Source: Luscinia megarhynchos (Eukaryota; Chordata; Aves; Passeriformes; Turdidae). Taken from it: 64,000 nt of DNA. Within the stretch, counting starts at the first letter, position 1, and each line of letters starts with the position of its first letter. The position numbers and the translations under genes are program-made. The DNA lies in the NCBI GenBank assembly GCA_034336665.1, contig JAPFBE010000036.1, forward strand, positions 930,001-994,000, read 5' to 3'. Below the pieces are notes generated by a model. The model saw only the letters and a program-made list of their open reading frames with translations, was not told the DNA's origin and did not search any database. Shown piece by piece: positions 12,211 to 23,300 of the stretch.

Positions 12211-12838
12211 ACATAAATATTTTATAACTAGAGCACTAGCCATTTATAACTAGAGATGGAACCCTGGCAGAACAGTGGTCACCGCAAGGGACCTTTGACC
12301 AGCACAGACTTACCTTTCTGCAACACAGACTAAAGGATAGATTCCCAGGACAAATGGATTACTGGTATATTTGGGATGGTTGGGCATTGGAGAAAAAACA
12401 CCCAAGTCAGGTGCGAGATTAAAGAGATATCATCAAAGGTAATGCTTGCAGTATCTGAGCCTACTGACCCAGACAAGTCTCAGATAATTTCTCTGCTGGG
12501 TGCCAGACTCTATCCTATGCTTTCTAGTGTCTTGCCTAATCCTGCTGCTATGCAACAGAGGGCAGTGGTTGGAGCACCATCTGTATTGCAAATATTTCCT
12601 AATATTTACTAATCCTGGTGACTTGGATCTATGTGGGAAGTAAAATGCCGAGACTAAGGAATGATGCTGAGAAATGTACTCAACTATCTTCCAATATATG
12701 CACTGGATACAATCCAACCTAGGGAGATACCGAGGTGTTGCTGAGGAAATTATTCCAACCTGATAAGAGATAAGGTAAATAATAAGGATGCTGAATTGGC
12801 TCAACAGGCAAGAGGTGACAGAAACCCCTGGGTAGCAA
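12211..12838 (+). pseudogene. gag-like remnant of the broken provirus
   Basis: After the solo LTR the plus strand again has gag-like sequence in pieces. 12256-12436 reads with FDQHRLTFLQHRLKDRFPGQ in one frame, and another piece at 12433-12612 is open to a stop near 12610. No intact domain survives. It is bounded downstream by CR1 B. Confidence 0.4.
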
Positions 12839-14735
12839 ATAACACAAACTGAGATTATAACAGCTACTCATTTTTTCATCTACCAGTTCCCTAGGGCTGC
12901 TCTCAATCCATTCTCCACTCACCTTGTATTTGTGCTTGGGATTTTCCTGATCCAGGTTCAGGACCTTGCACTTGGACTTGTTGAACTTCATGAGGTTTGC
13001 ACAGGCCCACCTGTCAAGGTCACTCTGGGTGGCATCCCTTCCAGTGTGTCGACTGCACCACACAGCTTGGTCTCTTCAGGAAACTTGCTGAGGGTGCACT
13101 CAATCCCCCTGTCCATGTCACTGACAGAGATGTTAAACAGCACCGGTCCCAACACCAATCCCTGAGGAAGACCACTCTTCACTTGTCTCCACTTGGACAT
13201 TGAGCCCTTGACTGCAACTCTTTGAGTGTGACCGTTCAGCCAACTCCTTATGCATCGCATGGTGCACCCATCAAATCCATGTCTCTCCAGTTTAGAGACA
13301 AGGATGTAATGTGGGACAGTGTCAAATGCTTTGCACAAGTCCAGGTAGATGATGTCAGTCACTCTTCTCTCATCCACCACATCTATAAACCCTGTCATAG
13401 AAGGCTACCAAATTTGTCAGGCATGATTCACCCTTAGTGAAACCATGTTAGCTGCCACCAATCACCTCCTTATTTTCTGTATGTCTTATCATAGTTTCTG
13501 GTAGGATCTGGTCCATGATCTTGCCAGGCACTGAGGTGAGACTGACCAGCCTGTAGGTTCCTGGGTCTTCCTTATTCTCCTTTTTAAAAATGGGGGTTAT
13601 ATTTCCCCTTTTCCAGTGCATATGAACTTGTGCACCTCCAGGTTCCTTAAATGGTCTCAAACCTGATCTTCTCCTCTAGCAGGCAATTCCTCATTTTCCC
13701 ATTTCCTGCCTTTTCCTTCTGCAACTAGGGTGGTGCATCTGGAACACTTGCTGATGAAGACTAAGGCAAAAAAGTTGAGTACCTCAGCCTTCTCCATGAC
13801 CTGGATAACCGGGTCTCCCCTGTCCTTTGGGAGAGGGCTCACATTTTCCCTAGTCTTCCTTTTATCACCAATTAACCCACAGAAGCTTTTCTTGTTGCCC
13901 TTGGCATTCTTGGCCAGGTTTAGTTCTGTTGGAGCTTTAGCTTTCCTAACCTGATTCCTGGCTGCTCAGACAATCTATATTTCTCCCAGGCTACATGTCC
14001 CTGCTTCCACCCTCTGTAAGCTTCCCTTTTGTGTTTGAGCTTGTTTGTCCAGCAGCTGCTTTTTCATACATGCAGGCCTCATAGCATTTTTGCTTGATTC
14101 CCTCTTCATTAGGATGCATTGCTCCTGAGCTTAGAGGAGGAGATCCTTGAACATCAACCAGTTCTCTTGGACCTCCCTTCCAGGGCTTTATCCCATGAGA
14201 CTCTACCAAGTAGATCGCCAAAGAGACCAAAGTCAGCTCTCCTGAAATACAGGGCAGTGAGCTTGTTGTGCATCCTCCTTGCTGCTGCTCTAAGGTTCTC
14301 CACCTCCACTATTACATGGTCACTGCAGCCCAGGCTACCCTTGAGCTTCACATTCCCCACCAGCCCCTTCTTGTTGGTGAGAACAAGGTCCAACACAGCA
14401 CCTCTCCTTGTTGGCTCCTCTATCACTTGGAGAAGGAAGTTGTCATCAACATAATCCTGTAAACTCTTGGATTGATTGTACCCTGCTGTGGTGGTGTCCT
14501 TCCAGCAGATACTGGGGTGGTAGAAGTCACTCCCTCTCATGAGGACCATGACTTGGGAACTTGAAGCCACTTCTACATGTCTGCAGAGGGCCTTATCAAT
14601 TTGGTCTTCCTGGTTGGGTGGCCTGTAGCAGACCCCCACTAAAATGTCACCTGTCCTTCCTCTCCCTTTAATCATGACCCATAAACTCTCATTCGGCTCT
14701 TCATCCATTCCCAGGAAGAGACCCATTCACTCTAG
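12839..14735 (-). mobile_element. CR1 LINE fragment B (endonuclease to reverse transcriptase)
   Basis: On the minus strand 14726-14154 encodes endonuclease pieces (GVCYRPPNQEDQ, LGCSDHVIVEV). 13842-13448 encodes the linker and start of reverse transcriptase ([19 protein letters not shown]), and 13398-12988 encodes the central reverse transcriptase (DIIYLDLCKAFDTVPH and SGLPQGLVLGPVLFNI). The polymerase catalytic segment is degraded, reading SVSDMDRGIECTLSKF without a canonical FADDT motif. Stops and frameshifts make it non-functional. It lies inside the broken provirus and replaced or displaced most of its pol gene. Confidence 0.88.
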
Positions 14736-14847
14736 CTGGTCATTGACATTTTCATTTTGTCACAAGTTCTAAAGTACTAGAACTAGAATGTTATATATAT
14801 GCAAAAGGAGTTTGAGGAAAAAAAGAAGTATGTTCAGTTGTGTCAGT

Positions 14848-14997
14848 CCACACCACCTGAAATACAGGTACTTTATATACAACCTGGAGATGGAAGTGTT
14901 AATTAAGGTATTTTCACAAAAATCCAAAGTAGAACCCAAATGGGAAAGGTCATATACTGTCTTAATGTGTTCTAATTTTGCTTTTAAAGTTTTATGA
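14848..14997 (+). pseudogene. Integrase C-terminal remnant of the broken provirus
   Basis: The plus strand encodes EVLIKVFSQKSKVEPKWERS and a following Tyr-Thr-Val-Leu segment, which has the pattern of the C-terminal, SH3-like end of gammaretroviral integrases. It ends with a stop at about 14995, 96 bases before an env-like start, the normal gene order. The rest of pol is missing where CR1 B lies. Confidence 0.55.
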
Positions 14998-15092
14998 AAA
15001 GAAAATTGGATATATCATTCTCATGTCAAACAAGCAATGAATAACCAACCAGCTAACAAATATCTGCATCGGAAAGAATCTATACCAAAGAC

Positions 15093-15356
15093 ATGAAGTG
15101 GAGCATCTCACTAATCTTGGTGCTGTTAATCCAGAGGACCACAACTGCATGGCTAAGTATAAAGTCAATGGATGACCCACTGTGGCATAAAGTTAACAAG
15201 ACTAAAGGGGAGGTATGTGACATAGACTTTTATGGGATGGGTGACCAAACCTTGGAAAACCCAATCAAAGAGCTCTCTTTTTTGCAAATCGGATACAGCT
15301 CAAAATCTAACTTTGATAATCAGCAAGAGGAAAGTTCATTGTTCCAATACTACTAA
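15093..15356 (+). pseudogene. env-like N-terminal remnant with signal peptide
   Basis: An ATG at 15093 starts an 87-codon frame beginning MKWSISLILVLLIQ, a good signal peptide, followed by a short region with one Cys and an N-K-T glycosylation site. It follows the integrase-like end and precedes the 3' LTR-like repeat, so an env leader is the simplest reading. The frame stops at 15356 and no surface or transmembrane motifs follow. A secreted host protein exon is not excluded, but no splice donor was recognised. Confidence 0.4.
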
Positions 15357-15462
15357 CTGTTGTTTAACATTCAATTTCAGTTGTTGTATATGGTTGGACA
15401 CATAATTTCAAGTAAATAAAATATATGTTAATGTGACATGCCAAAAAATTCACTTTCATCTA

Positions 15463-16020
15463 GATATGCTTTTGACTAAAATAGACTTAATTTTCTTCTC
15501 AGTAGCTAGTACACTGCTGTGTTTTAGATTCATTATGAGAATAATGTTGATAATACACTGATGTTTTAGTTGTTGCTACATAGTGCTTACTCAAAATCAA
15601 AGACTTTTCAGTTTTCCATGCTCCGTCAACTGAGCTAGTGCACAAGAAGTACAAACCAGAAGATAAAAAGGCTACAGCCATCATCAGAAGTTGCAACTTG
15701 ACAAGATAAGAACAGTTAGTGGCCTGTGTGGACACAGAGAAAAAATACAATTAAAGGGTTATAAGACCCCAGACCAAAAATCACCATTTGACCAAGAGGT
15801 GTGTGCAAGGTATGTGAAGAATGGGTGCATAAAAGCCCTGGCATAAAAGTCTAGGGTTTTCTTTGTTTAGGGTCCCTCTCCAGAACCACCCAGGCTGAGT
15901 TGACCTGCTGATGTACCACTCTTAAATTATTTATTTTTATAAAATCAGATGCCTGAGACTCTGCTGTGGGAAACCTAGGGTCAAGCCTGAAGAAGGAGGA
16001 AGCACGCCTGAGAGTGAATG
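15463..16020 (+). mobile_element. 3' LTR of the broken provirus
   Basis: Related to 11035-11300 at both ends, with about 300 extra bases in the middle, including CATAAAAG boxes near 15830-15845 that may be the core promoter. The promoter is followed by a polyadenylation-like ATTTTTATAAAATC region and the shared block ending in AACCTAGGG. Exact ends and target duplication are not visible. Confidence 0.5.
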
Positions 16021-16467
16021 TTTGCTAGCAAGGAGTCGAAAGGGTACACATTGGCTCACTGGAGCTGCCTACTATGAAGGGACTCTGGTGGAAGCAGTTA
16101 AAGTCTAAGGTGGTGTGTGTGTGACTCCTTGAATGGTGTGAGAATGCTCAGGCATTGGCTTCTCCTTTAACACAGTTCTTCACATAGAAGACTCTTTCAA
16201 TAACTCTTCAAATCCCTTTGTCTCAAGGGTTTGTTGGCATTAAACCCAAAAAAGTTGCAAATTTCCTTCCCTTCATTCTAACAAGAGTCAGGCTACATGT
16301 GCTCTGCACATTAGTAGCAATTAAGCTATAAAAAAGAACTAATATCTGTGTCATATGAAATGTATTCACATTTTCAGAAATTAACTAAACACTAACAGAA
16401 TTGTTATTTCAACAGCAATTTGTTACAGGTCTTCATTTCAATCTTTCCACTTCTTGAAGCATCTTAC
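16021..16467. other. UBAP2 intron, no feature
   Basis: Unremarkable intron between the 3' LTR-like repeat and the 16468-16571 exon donor. Confidence 0.5.
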
Positions 16468-16571
16468 CAGTTCCATCATCTGCATCATTCTGACCAGTCT
16501 CCCAAATCTCTGATTTTGTCCCAAAGCCATCAGTGGCAGAAGACTCCATATAGTCTGCAGGGTTAAATGTC
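16468..16571 (-). CDS. UBAP2: UBAP2 coding exon (TFNPADY segment)
   Basis: This 104-bp minus-strand exon has an acceptor ending AAAACTTTAG and a donor starting GTAAGATG. It encodes TFNPADYMESSATDGFG and then TKSEIWETGQNDADDGT, closely matching the UBAP2 segment after the RG-rich region. The TFNPADY motif is shared by UBAP2 and UBAP2L. One base at each end completes codons shared with the flanking exons, and both phases fit: G from the 17758 exon side, and the GGA codon completed by the 1373 exon. A garbled image of it appears at about 31690-31815 in the noisy block. This stretch is read as UBAP2 rather than UBAP2L because the preceding exon matches UBAP2 better. Confidence 0.9.
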
Positions 16572-17757
16572 CTAAAGTTTTAAAAGTTTAAAAATGAAAA
16601 GAACATATGGGTCATTCAATGAACATAGATGTCATCATTTTTATCTGAAGTTGCATTAGGTTAAATTTCTTGATTTCCACATAATCTATCTTGATAGTTT
16701 TGGTTTCAAAAATTTTTCCTCTATGAGCAGACATAGATAAAAGAGGGAGAAAAGAAGGGGAGAAAAAAAAAAGTGAAGAGACTGAAAAAAATTACTGTAG
16801 AGAAATTGAACCAAGCCAACAATTCCTGAAATAGCAGTTAAGAGCAATACCTACTCCTCCAGGCTTATAAAGCCTTAGTTTATTTGCACAATGATAAGCC
16901 TCTCTCAGCTGATAGTTTCTCAGAAGGTGGCTTACTGATGAGAAACCAGTATCATGTCCTTTTAGAGCACCAAACCTGTGCAGGACAGGAGTCGGAACAT
17001 CAGTAAGACTATCTGAGAATGCACTCTTGACAGCAATGCCGAAACACACAGATGAAGCTAAAAGGTGAAAAAGGATCATTGAAGAAAAGCCTCTTTTCAG
17101 TTTATCATCTACAAGTATGAAAAAGAATTATCAGAAAAGTAGAATGGATCTTCTGTTCATCATGACATCAATGATGTTACATGCAATGTCATTAAAGGCA
17201 AACACCGAGTGAAAGTAGTAGAGGCTACACTTCATGAAGCAAGTTATTCCACCAAAACTGAGAACAAATTTTAGAGCTGCTGATTAACTTCTTTTGATTT
17301 TGTTTTAGGGTCAAAGTACGTCCAAACAGCTAAAGCATGAAACCTCAAAACCAGGAGAAAGTTTAGAATCACTAGTCTTTCTGGTTTTATATAGAACTTG
17401 AAAGTTCTACATTACACTGAAACAAATATTTTTTTAAATTGACCTAGAACTATATGTACCACACAAAACTTTCAGTCTCCAAGACACTACTGATGGCTGC
17501 TACTGATAGGTACAAATGGGCTCCTCAAATTTGAGATATTAACATTGAGTGAACTTACATTAGGTTTGTATAGGTATGTCTAGGTAGAAATATTGGTTTA
17601 AGACAAAAAGAATCCATTAATAATCGAATACATTTTGAATTTTTGTATCTATACAGGTTTATCAAATATACAGCAATATTAAGACACACAGTGGCAACAC
17701 TCAGTATTGCCAGTGAGTTTGATCCTTGTCAAAATCTGTGCTCTGTGTGTTTCTTAC
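16572..17757. other. UBAP2 intron, no feature
   Basis: AT-rich intron of about 1.2 kb between two phase-compatible exons. A minus-strand open frame at 16792-17079 has no recognisable homology or splice sites. Confidence 0.5.
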
Positions 17758-17812
17758 CCCATGCCTTGGGCTGAAAACCTCCCTGCTCCTCTCCCTCTGC
17801 CACGTCCAAACC
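17758..17812 (-). CDS. UBAP2: UBAP2 coding exon (RG-rich box)
   Basis: This 55-bp minus-strand exon has an acceptor ending TTCTCCTAG and a donor starting GTAAGAAAC. It encodes GFGRGRGRGAGRFSAQGMG once shared codons are counted. The RG repeats are arginine-methylation and RNA-binding type motifs, and this string is diagnostic for UBAP2 over UBAP2L. It joins in frame to 61516-61593 upstream and 16468-16571 downstream. The intron separating it from the upstream exon holds the assembly gap, the noisy block and the nested retroviruses. Confidence 0.92.
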
Positions 17813-17946
17813 CTAGGAGAGAAAACACCATTTAACAGCAACAGCAGAGGAGCCACCAATTGCTAGTCTGTCACATTAGAAAATATAACAGTTGAAGAAA
17901 AAAAAGTACTTTGGTTAAATATCATTTACTTCCCAAATTTCCCTAA

Positions 17947-18046
17947 NNNNNNNNNNNNNNNNNNNNNNNNNNNNNNNNNNNNNNNNNNNNNNNNNNNNNN
18001 NNNNNNNNNNNNNNNNNNNNNNNNNNNNNNNNNNNNNNNNNNNNNN
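17947..18046. other. Assembly gap (100 N)
   Basis: Exactly 100 N, the usual placeholder for a gap of unknown size in a scaffold. The sequence on its right starts as a noisy copy of sequence about 15.6 kb to its left, so the true gap size may be negative (overlapping contigs). Confidence 0.97.
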
Positions 18047-19330
18047 TGGTGGCCGCTGGTTCAGTTCAGTTTGGATTGTTTTGGCCGTTTCGCATTTATC
18101 GTGAGCGGCTTTAAGCGTTTTTGCGATGCGCCACTTCCTCGGTGTTTCTGACCCCAGTCATCGGCCCGACCAATGAATACTTCGCGCCGGTTCAATACCG
18201 CCCGCCAGCTCCTCATCCCTCCAGTTAGAGATCCACGAAGATTTCTGGTCATTACCCGTCAAGTCTGGGAGACCAGGAGAATCCCGCAAAGTCAGGCGTT
18301 CAAATAGCCTCGCCCTCCGTCAAGAGTCCATCAAATGCTTTCGGAGGTCCCTCTGGTTGTCATGGAATTTAATTCGTCTTTAAACCAGGTGCCTCCAGCC
18401 GCCTGGGTGCATTCGTTGGTAATTTAGGAAGGCCCATAATTGATTTCGTCATCCGGCAATCATACCGGCCAGGTTAATTTGGAATGAAGACCCTTGGCGG
18501 CTTCCTCATTTCACCCTCGACAACCTCTCTATTTCGGCATTCCAGTGGCGACCTGCTTCTCTTCTAACCCTTGTTTCACCCAGCGTGGCGGTGGGGTTGT
18601 TTTATTCATCCCGTCGGGTCTCTTGCTTATATGACTACGCTGATCGCAGTCACTTCGTTTTCTTGAGCTACCAGAATTGGTGCTGATCATTGCGACCAGC
18701 ATTGTACGTTTCTTCTTTGCATTCCCGTGGGATTGTTCTTTCAGAATCAATGAGGCCTTCATTGAAACTCTCCTGGGGGGTCCACGTAGTTGCGATCGCC
18801 ATTTTGCTTGTCGCAACACTCCATTGCTTTCGATATGAACTCTAATCTCCGCGTTCTTCCATTACGAAGCTGCCTATATCTCACCATCCTCCGGCTCCGG
18901 TGCTCCCGTTGTCGAAAATATCAAGATTAATCGCCTCGCTACTATGGGATCGCCACTTTGTCTTATTGAGGAAGGTTATTAATGTGCTTTTCAGGAACCT
19001 CCCTGTTCATTTTGCAATGCTTCACTCATGTTTGTTTCATCGGCAAATGTCCGGGTTTCAGTCTACAGAATAGAACCTGCCGACTGGGCTCGCCAACTGC
19101 TACCAAAGGCCTCATGCACTTTCTCCTCTCCGGGCAACCTGTAACTTGCCTCTTCGAAATTCATCACTATTCTTTTATCTTAACTATGAAGCTCGTCGCT
19201 ACCGTCATCACCCAGTTGAGCTCCCATATATTCCCAAATGTATCCATGAAACGCTCTACCTTCACAATTAACAAAACATGGCTTTGCCTTCACTAAACCA
19301 TCACCGCGTTAACAGGCTGTCGGTGCGGTA
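18047..19330 (-). repeat. Noisy image of CR1 A
   Basis: Matches about 2440-3780, including the shared GACAACCTCTCTAT stretch at 18519 and the endonuclease region. Frames are broken by many small indels. It should not be counted as a separate insertion. Confidence 0.75.
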
Positions 19331-19989
19331 AACCTGTTACGGATCTGTAGTTCCTCCTGTTTCGTTTCGTTGCTGCATGTGTTTGGCTGTTGCGGGCGCT
19401 TTAACAAGTGTTTGGTGTCAATATCCAGTGGGGTGAAATCACCACAAAGTCTTTGTCTTTGGTTTGCATCTTTGCAGTTTGCTTATTTGTTAGCTTGCTC
19501 AAGGGCGTCTCCTCTTGATCCCGCCCTTAGGGGTTTGATCAAATTATGATTCTCCCTTCCCGCTTTATCTGTCAGGCCTGACCTCTCCCCGTCCATCTTC
19601 AATCTGGATTTAAAGCTCTCAACAAGCCCTGCTGGCACCTGAGCTAGGCTTTCCCTCTGAGACAGATTGGATGCCGTATTGATACCAACAAACAATGTAT
19701 AAACCAGCCCCATGATCAAAAACCCAAATTCTTCTAATTGTACCGGTCTCAAAGCTACATGTTTATCTACGCTGATTTTTCCCTGTTTGCCGCCCCATCT
19801 GTTCCAAACTTCGCCGAACAAAAGTGAACATTATCAGATCCTCGACCAGTGGTCTCCGACTGTAAACCCTCTGATCATCCTGCTGTCACTCACCCGGCAA
19901 ACGGGGCGCAATTTGGCCGGTGGTGACGACTGACGCAGTGTCGGTCCCTTGTTATCTATAAAATCTTCCTCGGCTGACGGTGAGCTCAA

Positions 19990-20300
19990 AGGCACGGTCG
20001 AGTGTCTGGTACCATCTAATTTGCTGGGCAATTGATTCATGCATGCATGGGAGAAACTTAACTGGTATGATAGACGGGCATCTGGAAGTGACGGGGCAAA
20101 TTAGGAACCAGACAAGTTTGACTCAATGGGTTTCCAGCCTGGAGCTGCCTATTCATGGATCGAAGCTGAGCAGCCTAAACCATCCTCGATGCGCTTTGGG
20201 GAACGTTAAGAAGATGTTAAAGTTCAGGAACAGTAAAGGTGCTTTATTTGTCCTAGATCGCGGTACCCGCCACTATGGACCCATACCGTCGGCATTACTA
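19990..20300 (+). repeat. Noisy image of the 4444-4770 solo LTR
   Basis: Follows the same order (TGGGCAATTGATTCA, then ATGGGTTTCCAGCCTGG) but the left terminal repeat, TATA-like box and CCGAAG flanks are garbled. Confidence 0.65.
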
Positions 20301-23300
20301 AAGATGTTAGCAAACATCGACTTCAGTTTGGTAAAGCCTTCTGCTGTATATATTGTTATCCCATAGACAGCGCCTTCTTCGGGCTCCTTCACTCTCACAA
20401 CTTCTGACCATCCTTCCCTCTCGCTCTTCTGCAATTTTCTCATTACATCTAACGCCTGTTGCCCTTCATAGTAGGTTGATAATACCATCAACATTCAAGT
20501 CGCTTCAATGCGCCGCAAATCGTCTCCGCCCTCATTTTCGTCAACTGCCCCATTAGGATGTATTCGGCTTCCATAAACCCATTTCTGTCATAATCTGTTT
20601 TCCTCTGATCGTCTGCGGGCTTTCTTTGTTGGGACTTAGTCAGTACTTACCTGGAAAGCCAGTGGTGGGTATTATTGAGCCATGCCGGAAACGGAAAGTT
20701 TAGGTGGTGATGTCCTTGCGGGCCTACGGGGACATCTTCACATGGGTTGGGTCTGGTCAGCCTTAGGCCCTCATTACCGTCTCAGAAGTCACCAATTTAC
20801 TGCTTTCTTTTTTAAATGGAGGTGTGATGAGGATAAACACTTCATTCCCTCCATCCAAGAACCGGCTAAATGCCATTATCCTTTCACCGAAGTTCCTCAT
20901 TCCCCTAGTCCATCATCGCCGGGACCTATTGACGTAAGAACGGGAAGTTGGGGTAGGTTGGAATTACCTACATCGATAGAGACCTGTTTCATCATAAATG
21001 CTCGGGTCTTCTCCTCACCTGGTTGGTGAAGGATAAAGGATCAATATACTACCGCTAGAACTGGAATTTCGCAGAATAATACTTGGGATATTTCCCTGAT
21101 ATTCCCGTTTAGGCATTTATCTGTTGTTCCATACTATGACCATCGGGTTTCTATGAGTTTATTCTTTTTCAAATACTGAACGCAACCCATCGCCTTTTAT
21201 TGGATTTTTTAAGCGCTGGTTTATTTGCTTTAATATCATTCTCTACCTAAATACAAATGGTTCGGTTTCAGTTGTTCCGCCGCATCTTCCTTTAAAATCG
21301 GATTTCTCGCGCCGCCTCTATTGATGGGATTAATTGATCTTACAAGTGCAATTTCGGCTTTTTGGTCCAAGAAATCTGCCTTGGCGTTATTACCGCTCAC
21401 CTCTCAATACCGCTTTTCGATACCTTACCGTATCACAATTTAGAATTCTCTGGCTGAATGTTAGGCCCGAAATGAATTTTATTTTGCTCTGGCTAACTAT
21501 CGTATCGCTACTAGTTATTTCATTCTAGAATGATAATTTCTAAACGTTCTTCACGGCTTTTACCAAGTCTGCGCTCACCTTAAACTTTTGGGTACTAAAA
21601 TTCGGCTATTTCCTCCGCATAATTTTCTTTTCATATTGTTCTTCGGTTTCGAAAGTTATTTGGAGTAGCTCCTAACCAAGATAATAAGCCGGTGCCTTTT
21701 CTATTAATTGAGAAACTATAAAAGTAAAGCGTCATCGTTAAATTTACCAGAATACCATTTTTATAACTTGCTTTGAAGCGATCACCTCCAACATAACATG
21801 GCGCATTGCAAAGGCTTTAAGGGCCCAGAACCTCAGTGTACCTGTAACAAAATGTCAATCATGCTATTCAAGTTTATTCACTTTTTGAATAAGGTTGTTT
21901 TGTTTAGTCTACCTCATCAACCTATCTTTGCCTTTCGGTTGTACGTGCTTCTATAAAAGAGATGAGGATAAAAATAAATATAGGTATTTAAAATACAATC
22001 GCACTTAAACGTATGAACCATTCACGTTCCTTTGCTCTCTTTTTTATTTTATTTTCATCCAACAACTTCAAATTTCACCTCACAGGCTCCCTTGCGCTTT
22101 CTATAGGATTCTCTAGTGTTGCCTAAAGCTTGCTTTCATTCAGGCTACTGCAATTCCTCCAACACCCTCCTGGCTCAAATTCCAAGGAACTGAGAGGTGC
22201 TTAGTCATTTTCTCTGAAAAAACCTTCGAACTTGATACGTGCTGAAGCTCAAATTTTCAAATGCTACGATTTGAAAATGATGTTCGTCTTTCCTTCACCT
22301 AAACAAAAAAGGAAGAATATCAATGCGTCCTTTCACGCTCCATAAGTTTTCACTTTAATGTCTCTTAAGAAAAATTTAATATGCCAAAATTGGTTTGTTA
22401 ACTCTGATGATACTAGTTAAAACATCATAATACAGATGTAAGACTCTCTTTAGTATGTGCTGTTATTTTTATTTTATTTAAGATTAAAGAAGAAAAAAGA
22501 ATGAATAATAAGAGGAATAAAGACGGATTTATATCCTGCTTCCTTCTTCTCTAATATGCTTATCTGAAATCCTTTGCCAACCCTTTCTGGGCTGTATGAT
22601 TTCCGTACATAAACATGGCCCATCATTTCACACATATTTATTAATCCATTATTATCATTGTCACTGGAATCATTTGATTTGTAATTAACATAGCAGCCTA
22701 CAGTTAAGGAAAATTGAGAGAAGCTAAACTTGCATTCTCAAAATTTTAAATCAAAAAACTCAAAGTGTACTACAAACCCTCTGGCTGAGTCCCATCATGT
22801 CATCGCCACTCCACTTACTTTCCCCTCACACCTCCTCTTCCCATCTGGCTACATTTCTTCTTTTCAACTATTCCTCAGCTGCGGCATCACTCTATTAACC
22901 CCAAGATGTTTCAACCAAGGTTAAAGGTCTTCCCATGGATAAACTATTCAATTTTAAAAAGCTTATGTCTTTTTCAAGAAGTCTTTTTGGCTCAGAACTA
23001 TTTCTGACATTCATACGAAAACCACAAGTCTCAGAAGAAAACCACTAAGAACAAAACCTTTCTCCTATGGTCACGCTAGCAAGAGATGCTTAGCAGCATG
23101 GAAGATAAGGGCCTATCGTGTGCCTCAAGCATAGCGGATGTCTGGAATAACAAGATTGCTTATTAATACATCACTATTGAGGAAAAGAACAGGATGGCTG
23201 GAGAAGGGGCCTGTATATGAGTAGGCCAGCGGTTTGGAATAGCGTCCTGGTTCTGGTTCTGGAATGGCACAACACAGTCTGTTTAAAACTTGCAGGAATA

